In this document: one piece after another, positions 44,792-54,022 of the stretch
Layout: the number at the start of each line of letters is the position of its first letter
Numbering within the stretch: position 1 is the first letter of the stretch
Source: Sphingobacteriales bacterium
Lineage (GTDB): Bacteria; Bacteroidota; Bacteroidia; Chitinophagales; UBA2359
Assembly (NCBI GenBank): GCA_016700115.1
Contig: CP064999.1
Coordinates: forward strand, 4,092,001-4,156,000
DNA: 64,000 nt
Direction: 5' to 3'
Notes under the pieces: model-generated
The model's input: only the letters and a program-made list of their open reading frames with translations
Database searches by the model: none
What the model was told of the DNA's origin: nothing
Position numbers and translations under genes: made by a program

Positions 44792-47311
44792 TTACTTATT
44801 TTTACTTGGAATAAAGTTTTGCAATGAAACAAATTCCCCGGCCTTAAAATCGGCTGAAGATGGCACAAAGCGCAAGGAATAGTATTCCCCTTTAGCCCAA
44901 TCGTCAACGAATTTAGTATAGTTATAACTTCCCGGATTGCCAGATTGTCCGCCGGGATAAATGCCTTTTGCTTCAACTCCATTATCTGTAAAAGCCACAA
45001 CCATTCTCCATGAAGGACCAGCTCTTTTTCCGGTTGCATTGACAATACTGTAATTGCCTCCACAATAAACCTCAGTTTTGCTGAAAGCACCTATGCGGGC
45101 AAGATGTAGAATAGAGGTCCCTTTAAAAGAACCCCAATCAGAAGTTTTTCCGTTTTGAATTGCCCATTGTGTCAATGCAACAATAGATTTTGTGAAAGCT
45201 GGTCTCACTAATTCAGCCAATGTTTCGGTTTCGGGAGTTGATAAATTATCCATTAACTGATGAGCGGGAAGACGTTTCATTAAGCCAATTGTAACAGCAT
45301 TTTCCGGATAGACCATAGAAAGACTGTCCGTCCGGTTATTAAATTCATCATAAATTTCATTCAGCAGGTTTTGCCAGAATACTTCGTAAAATGAGGGTGC
45401 TAATGCATCTGGATTGTTGAAGAAATCCCAGTTTTTTAGGGTTTGATAAATTGGTAATTCCCCTTCTTCTAACTCATCAGGATTAAGATATCCAAGCATA
45501 ATCGGCAAGCTTTCTGAAGCCTGAAGATTAAAATTGTCTAATTGAAGTTGTTGCAAGTCAGTTGGAGTAATGTCTTTCATTTCTGACAGTCGGTTGTTAA
45601 TCCGTCTGTTGCGATAAAACTCAAAGTCATTGCTTTGGTAATAATAAGGATAAGTAGAATCCGTAGGGTGTTGATTTGCTGAACTTACAAAACCCCTTTG
45701 AGGATTTCGGATATGTGGAGTTTGATCATTGGGTATATATTTTTGCCATTCATGGTCAGGATTGCTGCCATCTAATATGAATTTCCCTTGTTCTTTATAT
45801 CTAACGGGATAACTACCTTTTTGCCATATTGCAATATCTCCGTTTTTGTCTGCAAAAACAAAGTTTTGTGCCGGACATTCATACCAGGTCAATGCCTCTT
45901 CATAATCATTGTAGTTCTTAGCCCGATTGAGCAAGTAAAATGTTTTAAACTCATTTGAAGGTTGATGAGCTTTCCATTTCATGGCGAGGTAAAGATTGTC
46001 GGGGCCGTAATCTTCAAAAGAAACAGGTCCTAAATGGGTATATATCACAGTATCCTGAATAGCTTCTGATTCATATCGCACTTTGTAAGGCTCAATCCGT
46101 TTAGTTGTCTCTTTCCATTGATTGTCATAACGATATTCTGATTTTGTGTTGTCTTTAAAAGTGATTTTATAATAATCTTTAACGTCAACACCGGCATTGG
46201 TTACTCCCCATGCTATATCAGAGTTAAAACCAATAACTATGCCGGGACCTCCGGGAATGGTCACTCCATAAACATTGACACCGGGTGCGGTAAGTTGAGT
46301 TTCATACCATATTGAAGGTAAATTAAGTTGAAGATGCGGGTCATTGCATAAGATTGGTTTGCCCGATTTGGTTTTGCTTCCACTAATTGCCCAATTATTG
46401 CTACCAATAGTTGGTTCTGTTTGTGGTTGAGGAGGTAAAAGATGTTGATGGTTGATTGGGAAAAGGCATCCTGTATCAGTTGAGTCCGGAGTATTTACAA
46501 TTGGTTTTTTGGCTTCGATTGGTGTAAATTCCCATTTTGTACCGGCAGGAATAACTGGATCTTGACCTTCTATAAAATCAGGAAATAGTAAATCAGCTGT
46601 TGATTTACCAAAAACAGCAGCCACATTAGTTAACTGTATATCTGAATTATTTCCGGTCAAATCATCAGCCATTTTTTTCTGCAACAACGCTGATTTTAAA
46701 GTTGACCAAGGTTCCGGTTTGTAATTTAACAGCTTATATTCAATTGGCAAATTTTTGTAAGTTAGCTGTCTGATATAAGCATTAACCCCATCGGCATAAG
46801 CGTTGGATATATTATGAACCAATGTATCACTTTTCATGGCTTCGACTAAAAGTTCTGCGGCATAGGTCATTCCTTTGCGGCGTTGCTCACGGTCAAATTC
46901 AATAGCATTGATGCCAACAATTTCTGAGATTCGTCCAGCTGCTGCATGGGTTTGAAATTCCATTTGCCATAGCCTTTGAGAAGCAGTAACGTAACCTTGT
47001 ACAAAGTATAGGTCATATTCGTTTTGAGCATAAATATGAGGCACAAGTCTTTCATCAAAAACAACCTCGACTTTAGCTTTTAATGCTTTAAGACTTTGAG
47101 TAGAAGGCAATACAGGGATAAGTCCCTCTGCATTTTGCCAAAAACCAGAGAATGGATCCAAAAATTTCCCAATAGGGGGAAGCATTGCCACAGGAGTTCC
47201 TATCAGTTTTTTTCCTATAAATGGCCAATCTGCAGGTGTTCGGTTTAAAAGGAAAATCAACAGGATTGTTGCAAAAAAAGATAAAGTGAAGCTTAAAATG
47301 GACTTAATCAT
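44792..47311 (-). CDS. Penicillin-acylase-family N-terminal-nucleophile hydrolase
   Basis: Predicted periplasmic amidase of the penicillin acylase family, matured by self-cleavage. A hydrophobic N-terminus (about residues 5-20) is a signal or anchor. The alpha part (about 40-300) has QGYVTASQRLWQME. The beta part begins at the catalytic nucleophile Ser304 in TIG-SNNWAISG, followed by NDPHLQLNLPSIWYE and VTIPGGPGIVIGFN, and a C-terminal GQSGNPGSYNYTKFVDDWAKGEY segment. Length of 839 residues fits. The substrate may be an N-acyl-homoserine lactone, a beta-lactam or a lipid amide; context does not decide. Confidence 0.88.
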   Translation of the reverse strand: MIKSILSFTLSFFATILLIFLLNRTPADWPFIGKKLIGTPVAMLPPIGKFLDPFSGFWQNAEGLIPVLPSTQSLKALKAKVEVVFDERLVPHIYAQNEYDLYFVQGYVTASQRLWQMEFQTHAAAGRISEIVGINAIEFDREQRRKGMTYAAELLVEAMKSDTLVHNISNAYADGVNAYIRQLTYKNLPIEYKLLNYKPEPWSTLKSALLQKKMADDLTGNNSDIQLTNVAAVFGKSTADLLFPDFIEGQDPVIPAGTKWEFTPIEAKKPIVNTPDSTDTGCLFPINHQHLLPPQPQTEPTIGSNNWAISGSKTKSGKPILCNDPHLQLNLPSIWYETQLTAPGVNVYGVTIPGGPGIVIGFNSDIAWGVTNAGVDVKDYYKITFKDNTKSEYRYDNQWKETTKRIEPYKVRYESEAIQDTVIYTHLGPVSFEDYGPDNLYLAMKWKAHQPSNEFKTFYLLNRAKNYNDYEEALTWYECPAQNFVFADKNGDIAIWQKGSYPVRYKEQGKFILDGSNPDHEWQKYIPNDQTPHIRNPQRGFVSSANQHPTDSTYPYYYQSNDFEFYRNRRINNRLSEMKDITPTDLQQLQLDNFNLQASESLPIMLGYLNPDELEEGELPIYQTLKNWDFFNNPDALAPSFYEVFWQNLLNEIYDEFNNRTDSLSMVYPENAVTIGLMKRLPAHQLMDNLSTPETETLAELVRPAFTKSIVALTQWAIQNGKTSDWGSFKGTSILHLARIGAFSKTEVYCGGNYSIVNATGKRAGPSWRMVVAFTDNGVEAKGIYPGGQSGNPGSYNYTKFVDDWAKGEYYSLRFVPSSADFKAGEFVSLQNFIPSKNK

Positions 47312-47411
47312 ATTAATTTCGTAGCAAATTAAGATAAGCCCGAAAGATAGGAAAAGTTTTTGGCTTCAAGAGTTCGACTCAATTTTTTTGGAACCTTGTT
47401 CATTTAAGGAG

Positions 47412-48272
47412 TTATTTAACCCTAGCCTTCATTCCACGTATTCCCATATCAACAAGAGCATCCCCCTCTAAAGGTTCATAAAGATTGTTGCCTCCAGTTT
47501 CAATCCATTCAAAACTCTTGTTGATTGACAAAGAAACTTCAATTTCAATGTCTTCTGTTTCATTGCCGGTGATGGTTAATGCCTGATCAAACAACCCAGT
47601 TACCAAACAAGAACCCGGTGGAATCGGAGAAGTATTTGCCAATGGATTGGGAACTGTAGTTGCTCCTGGAGGTGCTTGACCTTCTATTACTCCGTAACTG
47701 CTTTCAAATCCCCAATATCCTTGTGCTTTGTTACTGTTTACAGCTATCTGATTGTTTTTGATGTCGAACGAATTGATATATGTATTGTAGCCTATAAATG
47801 AAGCTAAAGTTCCCGTTACTGTATAACCCATAGCAGTTACCTGAATATCGTAATTTTGATATGCCAATGAAATCCTCAGATATGGGTATTGACCGGCTGC
47901 TATATCTTTTAGAGGTATTGTTAAAAACATCTCATTTTCAGCAACCAGTTTAGATTTTGAAAAATCAATTGCTTTACTTCCACCTTGAGTAGTTTCTGGT
48001 GCTACGTAAAGCACTTGTCCTTGGCCAATTTGAGTGAAAATGCTGGATGATAGTTCAACGTAATGTGCGCTTATTTTATTGAAAAGGGGAGTTTGAGCAG
48101 CATGACCATCAGGTATTGGTGCCGGAAGTCCAAAATTGTTTAATCGTTCCTGATTGGGGTCAAACTTAAAACGAAACACTAATTGAGGTTCATCCGTAGT
48201 GTCAGATTCCTGATTGCATGCTATTGATGTAACAAATACCAATGTGCAAATTATGGCAAAAAACTTTTTCAT
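47412..48272 (-). CDS. Lipoprotein of unknown function
   Basis: A 286-residue exported lipoprotein. The ATG at 48272 gives a signal peptide with the lipobox SIAC (acylated Cys near residue 19); the longer frame to 48359 has no such start. The mature protein is beta-rich, with VFRFKFDPNQERLNNFG near the start and a PLKDIAAGQYPYLRISLAYQNYD strand region. It resembles lipoproteins with a repeated DUF4397/ligand-binding-like look only loosely; I do not recognise the family. Confidence 0.7.
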   Translation of the reverse strand: MKKFFAIICTLVFVTSIACNQESDTTDEPQLVFRFKFDPNQERLNNFGLPAPIPDGHAAQTPLFNKISAHYVELSSSIFTQIGQGQVLYVAPETTQGGSKAIDFSKSKLVAENEMFLTIPLKDIAAGQYPYLRISLAYQNYDIQVTAMGYTVTGTLASFIGYNTYINSFDIKNNQIAVNSNKAQGYWGFESSYGVIEGQAPPGATTVPNPLANTSPIPPGSCLVTGLFDQALTITGNETEDIEIEVSLSINKSFEWIETGGNNLYEPLEGDALVDMGIRGMKARVK

Positions 48273-48368
48273 CTGATAAATTTTTAGCTTCAACGAATGA
48301 GAGAGATGGTTTGGTATAAAAAAGTTAACAATCTCTTGTTTATATGACGCATTCAACAACTACCTAAA

Positions 48369-49061
48369 CTATAAGCTCCAATCAATAGGTTTTAAACCTT
48401 GTTTAATCAGCAAGTTATTAGTTTTCGAAAAATGTTTGCAGCCGAAAAAATACCTTTCAGATAACGGAGATGGATGGCCCGATTGCAGTATATTATGTTT
48501 GGAAGTATCAATTAATTTTGCTTTTGTTTTAGCAAATGCTCCCCATAGCAAAAAAACTAATCCAGTTCTTTTATCAGAGAGGATAGAAATTACGGCATCT
48601 GTAAAAGTTTGCCAACCAATTTTTTGATGTGAGGCTGCTTCATTTGCTCTGACAGTAAGCATGGCATTAAGAAGGAAAACTCCTTGTTCCGCCCATTTTT
48701 CAAGATTTCCTGACTTAGGAATTTGTACATTTAAATCCGCCTTAAGTTCTTTAAATATGTTTTTTAGAGATGGTGGTGGATCAATTCCATTTGGAACAGA
48801 AAAACATAAACCATGAGCTTGTCCCGGGCCATGATAAGGGTCTTGTCCTAAAATTACTACTTTAACTTTTTCAAATGGAGTTTTATTAAAGGCATTAAAA
48901 ATGAGAGAGCCTGGAGGATAAATAACAATTCCTTTTTGTCTTTCTTCTACTAGATGTTGTTTTATTTCTGCAAAGTATGGTTTTTGAAATTCATCCTGCA
49001 ACACATTCAGCCATGATTGTTCTATTTTGGGCGTTAATTTTTCAGAAGGGGTGATATTCAT
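48369..49061 (-). CDS. ung: Uracil-DNA glycosylase
   Basis: Removes uracil from DNA as the first step of base excision repair. The water-activating motif GQDPYHG is at residues 72-78 (catalytic Asp74), followed by GLCFSVP, PPSLKNIFKEL, LLNAMLTVRANEAASH, the LLWGAFAK strand and the DNA-intercalating GHPSPLS loop near residue 195. Full length (230 residues). It has its own promoter at 49116-49144. Confidence 0.96.
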   Translation of the reverse strand: MNITPSEKLTPKIEQSWLNVLQDEFQKPYFAEIKQHLVEERQKGIVIYPPGSLIFNAFNKTPFEKVKVVILGQDPYHGPGQAHGLCFSVPNGIDPPPSLKNIFKELKADLNVQIPKSGNLEKWAEQGVFLLNAMLTVRANEAASHQKIGWQTFTDAVISILSDKRTGLVFLLWGAFAKTKAKLIDTSKHNILQSGHPSPLSERYFFGCKHFSKTNNLLIKQGLKPIDWSL

Positions 49062-49115
49062 TTTTTTCTGAGCTTTTTAAAACGGAGATTCAATTATTTT
49101 ATAACTGTAATCCAA

Positions 49116-49144
49116 CAAAGGTAATTTAAAACATTTACTTTCAA
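49116..49144 (-). promoter_or_regulatory. Bacteroidota-type promoter of ung
   Basis: On the minus strand: TTG (49144-49142), 18 bases, then TACCTTTG (49123-49116), an exact TAnnTTTG match. The ung ATG lies 55 bases downstream. Confidence 0.6.
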
Positions 49145-49243
49145 CTTAATTAATTCATCCAAACAAAATGATGAATATTGTCAAAGTAGTAATCAAAAGA
49201 TAACTCTCATAACTATCCTCTGATCTGAATGATTTCAATAACA

Positions 49244-49275
49244 TTGAAAAAAAACGTGACTAAGTTCTACATTTG
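49244..49275 (+). promoter_or_regulatory. Bacteroidota-type promoter of the methyltransferase / nnr operon
   Basis: TTG at 49244-49246, 21 bases, then TACATTTG at 49268-49275 (exact TAnnTTTG). The ATG at 49299 lies 24 bases downstream. It faces away from the ung promoter in the same 237-bp gap. Confidence 0.6.
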
Positions 49276-49298
49276 CAAAATAAACAATTCTAATACAC

Positions 49299-50042
49299 AT
49301 GAACTGGTGGTCCGATTACTTCAGTGAGGTTTGGGAACCTTTATCTCATTTAATCAAAGTTAAAAGAGATACGGCTTTAGAGTGTAATTTTTTAGAGCAA
49401 TTAATGGTCGAGTTTGGCCATTCTTCTTTGCTTGATATGCCTTCTGGTTCTGGTCGAATAGCTTTAGAAATGGCAAAGCGAGGATTTGATGCAACAGGAA
49501 TAGACCAGAATGAAACTGCGATAGAAAAAGCAAAACTCAGTGCACAAAAAATTAAAAAAAACAGACCTCAGTTTCAAGTTGGGGATATGCGAAAAATGCA
49601 CTTTAACCGCACTTTTGATACTGTGATCTGCGCCTATAACAGTTTTGGTTATTTTTCAGAAAAAGATAATGCAGATTCATTGGTTTGCATGGGTAATGCT
49701 TTATCTGAAAAAGGATTTTTATTGCTTGAAAACCATGTTTTGGAAACATTATTGCCTGTTTTTACACCAAAAGAATATTGGCAATATGAAGATTATATTT
49801 TGTTTGAAGAACGAGTCTTTGATTTTCAAACCAGCCGGTTAAAAGGCAACTGGACGTTAGTTGATAAAAAAGGGGAAAGAAAACAATTTCAAAGTAGTGT
49901 GAGGATTTATAGTTACCTTGAACTGACCAGGCTCCTGAAAACGGCAGGATTTGTTCATTTTGAACCCTATGGTTCTTATTTGGGAGAGCCATTTGAATTT
50001 GGAGACGATTTAATGCTTTTATTGGCAATTAAAGGAAAATAA
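49299..50042 (+). CDS. Class I SAM-dependent methyltransferase, substrate unknown
   Basis: A 247-residue methyltransferase of the UbiE/Methyltransf_11 type. The SAM-binding loop is SLLDMPSGSGRIALEMA with GFDATGIDQNETAIEKA after it, and a motif-IV-like DTVICAYNSFGYF. The protein is cytosolic. The stop is six bases before the NAD(P)HX repair gene, and the two probably share a promoter. The nature of the acceptor is not visible. Confidence 0.8.
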   Translation: MNWWSDYFSEVWEPLSHLIKVKRDTALECNFLEQLMVEFGHSSLLDMPSGSGRIALEMAKRGFDATGIDQNETAIEKAKLSAQKIKKNRPQFQVGDMRKMHFNRTFDTVICAYNSFGYFSEKDNADSLVCMGNALSEKGFLLLENHVLETLLPVFTPKEYWQYEDYILFEERVFDFQTSRLKGNWTLVDKKGERKQFQSSVRIYSYLELTRLLKTAGFVHFEPYGSYLGEPFEFGDDLMLLLAIKGK

Positions 50043-50048
50043 GAAGGC

Positions 50049-51566
50049 ATGAAAATATTATCTTCCCACCAAATCAGGACAGCAGATTCCTTTACCATCG
50101 AAAAAGAACCAATAGAATCTTCCGATTTAATGGAAAGATCTGCATGTTCTTTAGCAAATAGTTTTGTCAAATTGTTTCCTGCTCCTGAACCGGTTGTGAT
50201 ATTTTGTACTACCGGAAATAATGGTGGAGACGGACTTTGTCTTGCAAGACTTTTACATCAAAGAGGGTACACAATTCGTGTTGTAGTTTTACAAATATCC
50301 GGGTTTAAACCATCAGAAGATTTCAAATTAAATGAGTACCGCCTGAAAAAACTACCAGTGGCTATTTTTTACCCCAAAAAAGCAACTGATTTTCCCAATT
50401 TACCTGATAATAACATAGTTGTAGATGCTTTGTTTGGCTCTGGATTGAACCGACCTATAGCAGGATTGGCAGGAGCCGCAGTTGATTTTATCAACTTAAG
50501 CCAATGTAGAATTGTAGCTATTGATCTTCCTTCGGGTTTGTATGCTGACAAAGCTACTCCTCCTCAATCGAAAGTGGTTTGTGCCAATTATAGCTTGAGT
50601 TTTGAATTGCCGAAACTCGCTTTCCTGCTTCCGGACAATGAACATTTTGTGGGAAAATGGCAGACAATTCCAATTGGTTTAGATGCTTCAATCTTAGAAG
50701 CTACTATCACTTACAACTATTATGTTGGCTCCGAAGAAGCAAAATCTTTAGTTAAAACGCCATCAAAATTTATTCACAAAGGCAATAGAGGTCATGTTTT
50801 ACTAATAGCAGGCATGTACGGAAAAATGGGTGCTTGTGTACTTTCTGCCAAGGCTATACTAAAAGCAGGAGCTGGATTATTGAGTGTATTTGCTCCTGAA
50901 TCCTGGTATGAAATTATTCAAACAGCTTTTCCAGAGGCCATGTTTTTACCTTCGAACAATTCTGAAAGCATCGAAAAATTTCCTGGACAAGAGTTGCTCA
51001 ACAACGAAAAAGGCCTTCCAAAATTCCAAAGTATAGCAATTGGTCCCGGTATAGGTGTTGACAAACATCGGGCTAAAACCTTTAAAATCTGGTTGCAGAC
51101 CCTGAAACAGCCTTTGGTTTTGGATGCTGATGCCCTGAATATGATAGGTCTTGATACTTTGCTAGAGTTTGTACCTAAAAACAGCATTCTTACTCCACAT
51201 ATCAAAGAGTTTGAACGTATGGCAGGAAAAACAATAAACGGATTTGAACGTCTTGAAAAACTTCGCAAACTTTCAGAACAAAACCAAATATATATGGTAC
51301 TAAAAGGCGCACATACTGCAATTGCCTGCCCCGATGGAAATTGTTTTTTTAATTCTACCGGAAATCCTGCAATGGCAACTGCAGGAAGCGGAGATGTTTT
51401 AACCGGGTTCATTGCCGGTTTGTTGGCACAAGGATACACTTCAAAAGAAAGCGCAATATTGGGTGTTTATCTTCATGGTCTTGCCGGAGATAGGGCAAAT
51501 AAAGCATTTCGGCATTCTATTACTGCGTCCGACATAATCCAACATTTCGGACTTATAGTGGATTAA
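50049..51566 (+). CDS. nnr: Bifunctional NAD(P)H-hydrate epimerase / ADP-dependent dehydratase
   Basis: Repairs hydrated NADH and NADPH (NAD(P)HX). The N-terminal epimerase (YjeF_N, about residues 1-215) shows the FCTTGNNGGDGLCLARLL segment and a VVDALFGSGLNRP loop. The C-terminal kinase-like dehydratase (about 230-505) has HKGNRGHVLLIAG, AIGPGIGVDK, LDADALNMIG, a TPHIKEFERM segment and the ATATAGSGDVLTGFIAGLLAQG motif. At 505 residues the two domains are in the usual order of bacterial bifunctional proteins. Confidence 0.93.
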   Translation: MKILSSHQIRTADSFTIEKEPIESSDLMERSACSLANSFVKLFPAPEPVVIFCTTGNNGGDGLCLARLLHQRGYTIRVVVLQISGFKPSEDFKLNEYRLKKLPVAIFYPKKATDFPNLPDNNIVVDALFGSGLNRPIAGLAGAAVDFINLSQCRIVAIDLPSGLYADKATPPQSKVVCANYSLSFELPKLAFLLPDNEHFVGKWQTIPIGLDASILEATITYNYYVGSEEAKSLVKTPSKFIHKGNRGHVLLIAGMYGKMGACVLSAKAILKAGAGLLSVFAPESWYEIIQTAFPEAMFLPSNNSESIEKFPGQELLNNEKGLPKFQSIAIGPGIGVDKHRAKTFKIWLQTLKQPLVLDADALNMIGLDTLLEFVPKNSILTPHIKEFERMAGKTINGFERLEKLRKLSEQNQIYMVLKGAHTAIACPDGNCFFNSTGNPAMATAGSGDVLTGFIAGLLAQGYTSKESAILGVYLHGLAGDRANKAFRHSITASDIIQHFGLIVD

Positions 51567-51614
51567 AGTGAATTATTTAAAACTAAAAGGACTAACTGAT
51601 TGAGATGTACTTTT

Positions 51615-52874
51615 TTATCTGCTATCTTGTTCCATTTCTTCGAGTGATACTTTTTTGCTATGTTGAGTGACCATGAAATTTTTTTTGGCTCGTTTCACCT
51701 GTAACAAAGCTAGTAATTGATTGAATACAAAGTAAGGTAAAATCCAAATCGCCTGCCAAACCCGACTCGGTGCTTTGCTTAGATACAGAACCCAAAAAAT
51801 ATTACCTGTAAAAATTGAGATGGCCGCAGTTTGAAACAAGGACATAAAAGGCCAAGTAAATAACAAATCAAAAAGGGCTAAAATTATAGCTCCTAATAAT
51901 AAAATAAACATGGGTGGCAAAAAAGAGAACAAACCGAAAATTAAGCGGTTTGGGTTTAAATTAATGATCCCCGAAAATATAAGCGATATTGATTTTGGTA
52001 TGTTTTCAAAATATGCATATAACCACCGCGTTCGTTGTCGTTTTACCTGAGTTGCGGTAGTTATTTTCTCATCATAAACTAAAGCATTCCGGGCAAATGC
52101 AATTTTGAAATTGTTTGACAAAAGGTGATATTGCAACATTTTATCTTCGGCTACTATGACACTTTGTGATTGTAACAAACGATTTATGGCTGGACTATTT
52201 AAAAACTCGGAAAGAATATTTGTATCAATCGCCATTCCTGAACCGGCTATTGTAGAAGATGACCCCAACAAATAAGGGACATATCGTTCGATATAGTTTT
52301 TATAAATTTCTCCTAAAGCATCAGCACAGGCATATATAGTATCCAGGTTTTTGGCTACTCTCCTACCCTGCACTGCTTTATACCCTTCTTGTAGTTTGCT
52401 ATTCAAAACAGATAAAAAATTTTCGGCTGCCAAATTATCGGCATCAAAAATGACTGTAAATGTATGCGGTCGAATAAACTGAAGAATCGCATACCTGATA
52501 GACATAACCTTCGAATGAAGACTTTTTTCCGGAATTAGCACTTTCAACTTCTCATTTTCGAGTTTGTGATTACTTATTTCATTCAAATTGCAATCGTCAG
52601 CAACTAAATAAATGGTGTAATGAGGGTAATTTTGTTTTAATAATGCCTCAACAGCCGGCAACGTCAATGTAAAATTCTGATACGCCGTTATAATACAGCC
52701 GAAATCGGTTTGAATTTGCGAAACAGATGGTTGAATTTCTTTTCTTTCAGCATTTCTTTTGGGAGACAAAAAAGATAAGAGTACCATTACAAATGGAAAA
52801 ACCAAGCAAAAGAAAAATATATAATTGACTAAATAGACTAAGTATGTGAAGACAGACTCAAAAAATAGACTCAT
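51615..52874 (-). CDS. Membrane-bound GT2 glycosyltransferase (exopolysaccharide type)
   Basis: A 419-residue processive-looking family 2 glycosyltransferase. An N-terminal membrane helix (about residues 10-35) is followed by the GT-A domain: DFGCIITAYQNFTLTL, the FDADNLAAENFL (DxD) site, AGSGMAIDTNIL and the TQVKRQRTRWLYAYF motif carrying QxxRW. Two further hydrophobic segments end the chain (about 320-375). It belongs to a minus-strand group with another GT2 and a priming sugar transferase. Confidence 0.85.
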   Translation of the reverse strand: MSLFFESVFTYLVYLVNYIFFFCLVFPFVMVLLSFLSPKRNAERKEIQPSVSQIQTDFGCIITAYQNFTLTLPAVEALLKQNYPHYTIYLVADDCNLNEISNHKLENEKLKVLIPEKSLHSKVMSIRYAILQFIRPHTFTVIFDADNLAAENFLSVLNSKLQEGYKAVQGRRVAKNLDTIYACADALGEIYKNYIERYVPYLLGSSSTIAGSGMAIDTNILSEFLNSPAINRLLQSQSVIVAEDKMLQYHLLSNNFKIAFARNALVYDEKITTATQVKRQRTRWLYAYFENIPKSISLIFSGIINLNPNRLIFGLFSFLPPMFILLLGAIILALFDLLFTWPFMSLFQTAAISIFTGNIFWVLYLSKAPSRVWQAIWILPYFVFNQLLALLQVKRAKKNFMVTQHSKKVSLEEMEQDSR

Positions 52875-53062
52875 TTAAAATAACTTTTTATAAGCATGGC
52901 TAATGCAGATAACATGCTCTTCATAAAATGCGCCAAAAAAAATTCCAATATAACTCCAGTATAAAAAAAGTGGAGAAAAATGTTTGTAACAATATGCTAT
53001 TAATTCACAATCAAAATACTACAAACCATAAAGCATCTCAAAAATAAACTAAAAAACAAAGA

Positions 53063-54004
53063 TTAAACAGCAACTTGTTTTGAGGCTAAAGAAGGCAGGT
53101 TGTTGTTATCTATATGTTTAAAATGCCAGTAAATGGCAGCAAAAAATGACTTTAAATAGGAAGTTTGCCGTTGCAACAAAAAAATCAATACGGTTTTTGG
53201 AAAAATCACAAGTGCAAAATAAATTATGAAAAGTCCAAAATTTAAAGGAAAAGAATTGCGACGCATAAACAAAATGCGGTTACGGGTAAGGTAGTAAGTC
53301 TTAACTGGGCTTTCTTTACCAACAGACATCGATTCTTTATGATAAATCACTGCATTCGGTTCAACCATAATTTCAAATCCGGCCTTTCGAATTTGTTCGC
53401 ACCAATCCAGTTCTTCGTAATATAAAAAATATAGTTCCGGCATTTCTCCAACCCTTTCAATCACTTCCCTTTTAACCATCATAGCAGCCCCATGTGCATA
53501 AAATGTTTGAACGGCTTGGTTGTATTGACCGGTGTCAATTTCAAATTCTCCAATTGTATGGTTTCTCGCAGTAATCGGATGCAAACGAGTATAGCCTGCA
53601 TATTGTATCAAAGATTGTTTTTGAAATTCGGGGGATTGGTAAAAGTTAATTTTGGGGCTAACTACTCCAACTTTTAAGTTTTTCTCAAATACTTCCAACA
53701 ATTTTCCGATACAGTCCTTATTGAGTTCTGTATCATTGTTGACAAAAAACAAGTAGTCTCCTTTAGAAGCTCTTAACCCCAAATTGTTGCCGCCTGCAAA
53801 ACCATAATTTACTTCACTTCTGATTACATTAACAGATGGATACATTTCCTCAATGTGTTTGGAGGGATTTTCCAAAGACCCATTGTCCACAACTATAACT
53901 TCAATGTTGCTATACTCCAATTTTTCAACAGATGATAGTAATTGGCAGGTAAGCAGTGTTTGGTTAAAATTTACAGTGATTATTGAAACTAAAGGCTCTT
54001 TCAT
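53063..54004 (-). CDS. GT2 glycosyltransferase (rhamnosyltransferase-like)
   Basis: A 313-residue GT-A enzyme: VSIITVNFNQTLLTCQLLSS, IEVIVVDNGSLENP, a FFVNNDTEL DxD-type site, ATGAAMMVKREVIERVG-like HGAAMMVKREVIERVGEMPELYF and ELDWCEQIRKAG (the acceptor-binding ED/ExDW). It ends with a hydrophobic segment (about 250-285) that may anchor it to the membrane. It is 18 bases downstream of the sugar transferase gene on the same strand. Confidence 0.85.
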   Translation of the reverse strand: MKEPLVSIITVNFNQTLLTCQLLSSVEKLEYSNIEVIVVDNGSLENPSKHIEEMYPSVNVIRSEVNYGFAGGNNLGLRASKGDYLFFVNNDTELNKDCIGKLLEVFEKNLKVGVVSPKINFYQSPEFQKQSLIQYAGYTRLHPITARNHTIGEFEIDTGQYNQAVQTFYAHGAAMMVKREVIERVGEMPELYFLYYEELDWCEQIRKAGFEIMVEPNAVIYHKESMSVGKESPVKTYYLTRNRILFMRRNSFPLNFGLFIIYFALVIFPKTVLIFLLQRQTSYLKSFFAAIYWHFKHIDNNNLPSLASKQVAV

Positions 54005-54022
54005 TATGAAACTTATTGGCTT

